DNA of 64,000 bases from Paroedura picta (taxonomy: Eukaryota > Chordata > Lepidosauria > Squamata > Gekkonidae), in the NCBI RefSeq assembly GCF_049243985.1, contig NC_135379.1:15522001-15586000 (forward strand), written 5' to 3'. The notes beneath the pieces were generated by a model. That model saw only the letters and a program-made list of their open reading frames with translations, made no database searches and was not told the DNA's origin. Each line of letters begins with the position of its first letter. Position 1 is the stretch's first letter. Position numbers and translations under genes: made by a program. Shown piece by piece: positions 59,143 to 64,000 of this stretch.

Positions 59143-59617
59143 TTTAGAAATGAAAAAAAGCTCCTTTTGTACATTGTAAAATGCCATCTTCTATGTTATT
59201 TGGCCAGCTAGGGGCTGACATTACATGGATTCTAAAGATACACATAGCACACTTGCAATGCCGTTCAGAATGGCTGGCACAAGTTTCGTAGTGTATCATT
59301 GGCCTAGCAGTCACTGAGTCCCTTCCTGCCTCCTCCCCCCCCCCCATAATCTAATTTCATTTTGGGTTCTGCTTTTGGAACTGCAAAGAGGATCCTTCCC
59401 TTGGGGGTCAAGGTGCAGTGTTCCAGATCAGTCCCTACCTGCCTTTCCCATCTGCTCAAGGCCCGGGTCAATTACATGCATGCCCTCAGCCTGGAGAAGA
59501 GGAGGTTGAGAGGGGAAATGATTGGTCTCTTTAAGTATCTGGCAGATTGTCACTTAGAAGAGGGTAAATGGTCCCTGTTGGTAGCAGTGGATAGGACCCA
59601 AATTAATGGGTTTTAAT

Positions 59618-59883
59618 GAGCCAGCTTGGTGTAGTGGTTAAGAGTGCGGACTTCTAATCTGGCAAGCTGGTTTCCCCCACATGCAGCCAGCTGGGTGACC
59701 TTGGGCTCGCTACAGCACTGATAAAGCTGTTCTGACTGAGCAGTAATATCAGGGCTCTCTCTCAGCCTCACCCACCTCACAGGGCGTCTGTTGTGGGGAG
59801 AGGAAAGGGAAGGCGATTGTAAGCCGCTTTGAGATTCCTTCGGGTAGAGAAAAGTGGCATATAAGAACCAAATCTTCTCCTTC
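59618..59883 (+). mobile_element. tRNA-headed SINE inserted in a CR1
   Basis: Head GAGCCAGCTTGGTGTAGTGG, body GTCTGTTGTGGGGAGAGG, tail AACCAAATCTTCTCC. The B-box region is shortened. It interrupts CR1 sequence that reads up to about 59617. Confidence 0.85.
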
Positions 59884-60281
59884 AGTAATATCAGGGCTCT
59901 CCCAGCCTCATATCCCTTACAGCAGTGGTCCGCAACCTTTTTTAGGCTGCGGACCGGTGGTTGTGCGAGGGCGATCCAGCAGACCTGCTGCGCATGCGTG
60001 TTTGCGCCGGCAGCCGCGCTTCCCTCTCCCCCCCCTTCTGCAAAAAGAAGCTTGCCGGGCCACAAGCTAATCGGCCACTTTGTTTCTCATTGTAGGGGGG
60101 GCGGGGAGTGGGAGCCGCAGCCCAGCGCCGGGGCCTTCGTGGCCCGACACTGGGCCACGGCCCGGTGGTTGGGGACCACTGCCTGACAGGGTTTCTGTCG
60201 TGGGGAGAGGAAAGGGAAGGTGAACATAAGCCACTTCAGGTAGAGAAAAGTGGCACATAAGAATCAACTCTTATTATTATT
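59884..60281 (+). mobile_element. tRNA-headed SINE 3' half, split by a hAT MITE
   Basis: The 3' half of a second SINE copy (AGTAATATCAGGGCTCTC) is broken at 59922 by the GC-rich hAT MITE and resumes at 60182-60190 through GTGGGGAGAGGAAAGGGAAG to a (TTA)n tail. Confidence 0.8.
59923..60181. mobile_element. GC-rich hAT MITE nested in a SINE
   Basis: The ends are CAGTGGTCCGCAACC and GGTTGGGGACCACTG. The duplication is CCTTACAG/CCTGACAG (7 of 8) at 59915-59922 and 60182-60189. The 259-bp element splits a tRNA-headed SINE between 59884 and 60281. Confidence 0.9.
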
Positions 60282-60284
60282 TGT

Positions 60285-60490
60285 TTTTTTGGATTTATTT
60301 CCCACCACTATCAGCAAAACTGTCTCGTGGCAGGTTACATAAATAAGAGATAAAACCCCAGCATATTAATTAAGAATTTTAAAATGTTCTCAACCCCACA
60401 ATACCAAACAAACATGATGGTGAAAAATAACCACAATCTCCTCCCCCAATTTCCAGCAGCCCCCTCCTGGTGCCTCGGGGATAGTCCAGG
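60285..60490 (-). repeat. Antisense LINE-like 3' tail, inserted in CR1
   Basis: GGATTTATTTCCCACCACTA followed by A-rich sequence (CATATTAATTAAGAATTTTA). It is part of the stacked insertions that split the CR1 at 59485-60700. Confidence 0.45.
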
Positions 60491-61764
60491 GGTGCCGTCC
60501 ATGTAGAAAAATACTAGCTAGATATCAGGAGGGGAAATTCAGAGTCGTTCATTAGTGGATTGTTTACCTAAGGAGGTGGCGAGCTCCTCCTCATTGACCA
60601 TCTTCAAGCAGCAGCTGGACAGATATTTAACCTGGATGCTTGAGGCTGATCCTGCATTGAGCCTTTATGGCCCCTTCCAACTCTATGATTCTATGACTCT
60701 TCCATGCCATCTGGCTAAAAAAATTAGGCTTCATTCTCCAGCCTCCACATAAGAGGGTGAGTACATCCATTGTCTAGAAGCCACAAATAGTCCATAGGCA
60801 ATCTGAAGTCCTTACACCATGGTGGCTCAAGAGAAACTGCATATTCAGGTTCTGGTCAAGGAGCACCTTAACCACTCAAGCTGATTACAATATGTATAGC
60901 GCTTTTGCTTCCTTTACAAGCGTTCTTTACAACACCCATACCACCTTCTGAATAGGATAAAAACACTCAGAGCTCTCCATTCCTACTCGGATCTGACAAA
61001 GGGAGCTATAACTCTTGAAAGTTCATACTCTGGAAATCTTGTTTCCAAGGGGCTTCTGGACGCAGATTTGCTCTCCTGCAGGTCAACATGGGTACCCACT
61101 GAAACGACCCATATGCAGAAGGCACTAAGGATCTGAATACCTTTATGCCTAGTTTGTGGCCCTCCAAAGCTACTGATTGGCCAGTGTGTGAAACAAAATG
61201 CTAATTGTATTTATGCATTTATTTCTTATGTTGATATACTTCCCTCCTTTGCAGCTCAGGGCCACTAATCTGATCCAGGAGGCCTCTTCTGATGATCTCA
61301 TTAAGCACATACCATGCCATGCACTTAACACACGAATGCGGTGGCTAGTGGTGATGTCAAGGGTGATGAAAACTTTATGACTTCAGAGATGATAGGCATG
61401 GAAAGAGTACTTTAAGGACACTCACTGTTTCCTAAATAACAAGGGCAACAGCAAGAGCCAAGGACTTCGGTAGCCGCAAGTAAATTATGACTTCATTAAC
61501 AGAAATCAGTTATAAGCTCCAGTCGGTTGTGTCATGTACAAACACGCTTCTGCGCATCCTTTTATGCTTTTGGCCACCCACATTGAATCAACAACTCTGA
61601 TGAAAATACTCAATAAAATAGAAGTGGCTGTCTACAAAGACAGGTATGAGTCAAACAAATACATGCTTAGCTCACCGCCATTCGATTCAAGAGATATTTA
61701 CAAAGACTTAACTTTGACTGATTGTATTATTTTTTTAAAAAATGATAATTTCAGTTCATAGGAG

Positions 61765-61840
61765 GAGCTTTAACTCATTGGCAGAGCATGTATCACAGGC
61801 CAAACATCCAAGTTCAATTCCTAGCCCTTAGCAAAATGGG
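61765..61840 (+). mobile_element. tRNA-headed SINE of the second class, head fragment
   Basis: Shows tRNA-like A-box (TTTAACTCATTGGCAGAGCA) and B-box (AAGTTCAATTCCT); the 3' part is missing. Confidence 0.6.
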
Positions 61841-62014
61841 GAAAACGACTGACTGAGACGTGAGGATTGTTGTCAGCCAGGAAACACAACACTGAGGCCA
61901 AGAGGCCAATGACCTAGATCCTTGCAAAGTGGGGTCAGGAGGGCAGTGATGTTGAGCTGCAGTAGAAAAACAAGATTCAAGCCCAATAACACCTTAAAGA
62001 CCAGCCAGATTTCC

Positions 62015-62075
62015 ACCTTAAAGATTTCCACCTTAAAGATTTCCACCTTAAAGACCAGCCAGATTTCCACGGAAT
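62015..62075. repeat. 15-bp minisatellite, three units
   Basis: The unit ATTTCCACCTTAAAG occurs three times in a row, framed by two copies of GACCAGCCAGATTTCCAC. Confidence 0.9.
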
Positions 62076-62666
62076 AACACCTTTTTTTAACAGCTACATA
62101 TCTCACACCAGCTGGTTAACATATTCCAACAAGCTCTTTCAAGTATGCCTCCGTCAGCCATCACTGAAGAAATGCACACCACTTTGGAATTTGGCTGAGC
62201 CACATGGAAAGGTGTGTGAATGACGCTACTTAGAGAAATGAGCTCATCCATTTTAAAGACAGGTTCCTTGACATAAATCAGGACATTAACAAAGCTGCTT
62301 TACCTTTGTCTTCCATGAAAAAAGATAATTGCTTTGTGCCGTATCAGGAAAAGCACAACGAGGCCACTCAGATGGCCATGGCTTGCAAACAGCAGAAATA
62401 TATACAGTGCCTCTTCCAAGAATGGTAGGAGTTCATTTTGGGGCATGTATATAAAAGTATGACCTTTTAAAATAAGGATCTATTTACTGGATTTTAAAAT
62501 TATGTTCTTGTGTACACTTGCACCTGCTGGTTTCATGTTTGCCTGGGTTGCATATTTCTTTGTGAGAAATACAAAAATAACAACAACACTTGGGTGAATC
62601 ACTGGCCAAGAAAGAACAAAATTAATTTTTTTTCTGGAAATTGCATATTTTACATCAGCACAAACA

Positions 62667-62945
62667 AAAAAAGAAGAGGAGTAAAAGTCAGTTTTTATAT
62701 GCTGCTTCTCTCTACCAGGAATCTCAAAGTGGCTTACAATCACCTTCCCTTCCTCTCCCCACAACAGACACCCTGTGAGGGAGATGGGGCTGAGAGAGCC
62801 CTGATATTAATGCTCTGTGAGAACAACACTATCAATACAGTGCAGTGCAGTGACAGGCCCAAGGTCACCTCAGCTGGTTGCATGTGGAGGAGCGGAGAAT
62901 CAAACATGGCTCACCAGATTAGAAGCCATCGTTCTTAACTGCTGG
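62667..62945 (-). mobile_element. tRNA-headed SINE
   Basis: Minus-strand copy: B-box complement GAGAATCAAACATGG, body CCACAACAGACACCCTGTG, tail AAAAAAGAAGAGG at the left. Confidence 0.82.
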
Positions 62946-63389
62946 CAAAATGTATCATCATCAGTTCCATTTTTCCATTGCCGTTTCAGGCATCTGTATC
63001 CCATTGTGAACTGCAAAATAACTGTCTCAAACTGACTTACCTCAAACTGAGGAAAATAACTTACAATAAAGAGGGTGGATCATCAAAGCCAAACTTGAAT
63101 AATTTTTGATTTGAGGGGATTGCTCTTTGAGCATGGTGTAAGAAGACCTTGTGTGATCTGCCTTACCTTCCATTCGCTACAACCAGCCCCTGAGACATCT
63201 AAAGTTTTATTCATTAATTTAAAACATTGTTATGCTGCCTCTCCACTCAATCAGGGTCCCTGAGGCAGCGAACATATTATTATTTATTAGATTTATAAAC
63301 CACCCTTCCCTAATAATAATAGGCGTAGGACGAGACGGGAATAAGAGAAAGTGCAGTTTTCAGACCATCCCCTTGCTTCCTCCCGGGCC

Positions 63390-63850
63390 AGACTGGATGG
63401 GCAAAGCAAGGAATGGGGCGCGCGGGAGGGATGGGGGGGAGGCCAAGGCAGGAATGCCCGTCGCCTCTTCTCCCTCCAATGAAGAGCAGCCTCGGCGCTC
63501 CGAGGGCGGGCCGCTTGTTGCCATGGCGCCGCAGGCTTGGTTCCTGGCCCGCTGCGTCCCCGAGGCGGAGAAAGAGGGGCAGGATGGCGGCCGCCCTCCT
63601 CAAAGAGGCGGAGATGAGCGCGGCGGAGCGAGCGCGGACCATGCTGGCCACGCGCAGGCTGAGCATCTCCCCGCACATCCTGGAGCTCCTGACGTTGCCC
63701 TCTTTGGACGACCTGGAGGCGGATTACCGGTAACGCGGCATGCCCCCTAGAGGAGGATAGCCGGAGGTGGACCCGCGGAGAAAGCGAAAGAGAAAGCGAA
63801 AGCGAGGGGCAGTGGAAGGATTTGGCCGGCGCGCCGGGTGGCTCCGGAGC
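63390..63850. promoter_or_regulatory. CpG island at the candidate divergent gene
   Basis: The 460 bp around the candidate exon are rich in GC and CpG (for example GGCGCGCGGG near 63418 and GGCCGGCGCGCCGG near 63824) and end abruptly in AT-rich sequence on both sides. No TATA box is visible, which fits a broad CpG promoter. This island supports the reality of a transcription start close to 63400-63580. Confidence 0.7.
63584..63729 (+). CDS. Probable first coding exon of a divergent gene (C10orf67-like by gene order)
   Basis: An ATG in a strong context (A at -3, G at +4) opens a frame of 48 residues beginning MAAALLKEAEMSAAERARTM and ending LPSLDDLEADY. The frame runs into a plausible splice donor, CCG|GTAACG, at 63729/63730, giving phase 2, and a stop would follow at once if it were not spliced. 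The peptide is Leu-rich and looks helical, with no signal peptide. It lies in a CpG island and points away from OTUD1. In human, C10orf67 is the head-to-head neighbour of OTUD1, so that is the best guess from synteny. I do not recognise the peptide itself, and the remaining exons lie outside the window. It could also be the start of a different or lineage-specific transcript. Confidence 0.5.
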
Positions 63851-63918
63851 GACTTTTTCCGCCTTCACACCTGCATGTTTCTCTCATGGTCGTTGCTCGA
63901 TTCAAGCCCCGTATATAG

Positions 63919-64000
63919 CAGGGGAAGCCAAACTGTGGCTCTCCAGATGCGGCTGGACTACAATTACCATGAGCCGCTAGCAGCGGCTCATGGTAATTGT
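63919..64000. mobile_element. hAT MITE, cut by the window end
   Basis: The left arm and part of the right arm of a palindromic copy (CAGGGGAAGCCAAACTGTGG then the returning strand from about 63981). The right end lies outside the window. Confidence 0.8.

Larger units (their letters stand above)
59485..60700 (+). mobile_element. CR1 LINE 3' end, split by stacked insertions
   Basis: The upstream piece (CTGGAGAAGAGGAGGTTGAG to about 59617) is CR1 3' sequence. It resumes at about 60515 (TAGCTAGATATCAGGAGGGG) and ends CCAACTCTATGATTCTATGA near 60697. In between lie two SINE copies, a hAT MITE and an unclassified repeat. Confidence 0.72.
60701..63389. other. Mostly unique stretch left of the right-hand CpG island
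   Basis: Contains a tRNA-SINE head, the 15-bp minisatellite and one SINE. An antisense LINE-like tail is near 63280-63320. Confidence 0.5.

Overview
This is a vertebrate nuclear window, almost certainly from a squamate reptile (lizard or snake). The evidence is the repeat content: tRNA-headed SINEs with a BovB-like 3' tail (Sauria-type), a 5'-truncated BovB LINE that still has target-site duplications, many CR1 3' ends, 5S-rRNA-headed SINEs, and dense families of small hAT and Harbinger-like elements. I cannot name the species. There is no sign of bacterial genes, operons, CRISPR arrays or phage.

Only one complete protein-coding gene can be supported: OTUD1, a single-exon K63-linkage deubiquitinase on the minus strand (49578-50816). 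It lies in a CpG island of about 1.7 kb and has a roughly 1.2 kb 3' UTR carrying a palindromic hAT MITE. About 13 kb to the right, in a second CpG island (about 63400-63850), there is a probable first coding exon of a divergently transcribed gene on the plus strand (63584-63729). Its position and direction match C10orf67 next to OTUD1 in human, but I identify it by gene order, not by recognised protein sequence.

Everything else is non-coding. From 1 to about 48350, downstream of OTUD1, I find no gene. The stretch is a mosaic of CR1, L1 and BovB fragments, at least four SINE classes, hAT- and Harbinger-type elements, microsatellites, and unique AT-rich sequence. Many elements are nested, and exact target duplications (8 bp for hAT, 3 bp TAA for the Harbinger-like element, 11-13 bp for LINE/SINE insertions) fix their ends. 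The 51300-63400 interval between the two CpG islands is similar in character.

I saw no previously undescribed biological system. The points most worth a second look are the MITE hairpin in the OTUD1 3' UTR, the candidate divergent exon, a U2 snRNA 5'-end fragment at 46966-47000, a SINE that carries a doubled 3' tail inside one pair of target duplications, a CR1 split by stacked insertions at 59485-60700, three GC-rich hAT MITEs, and a few unique AT-rich blocks that could be conserved enhancers.
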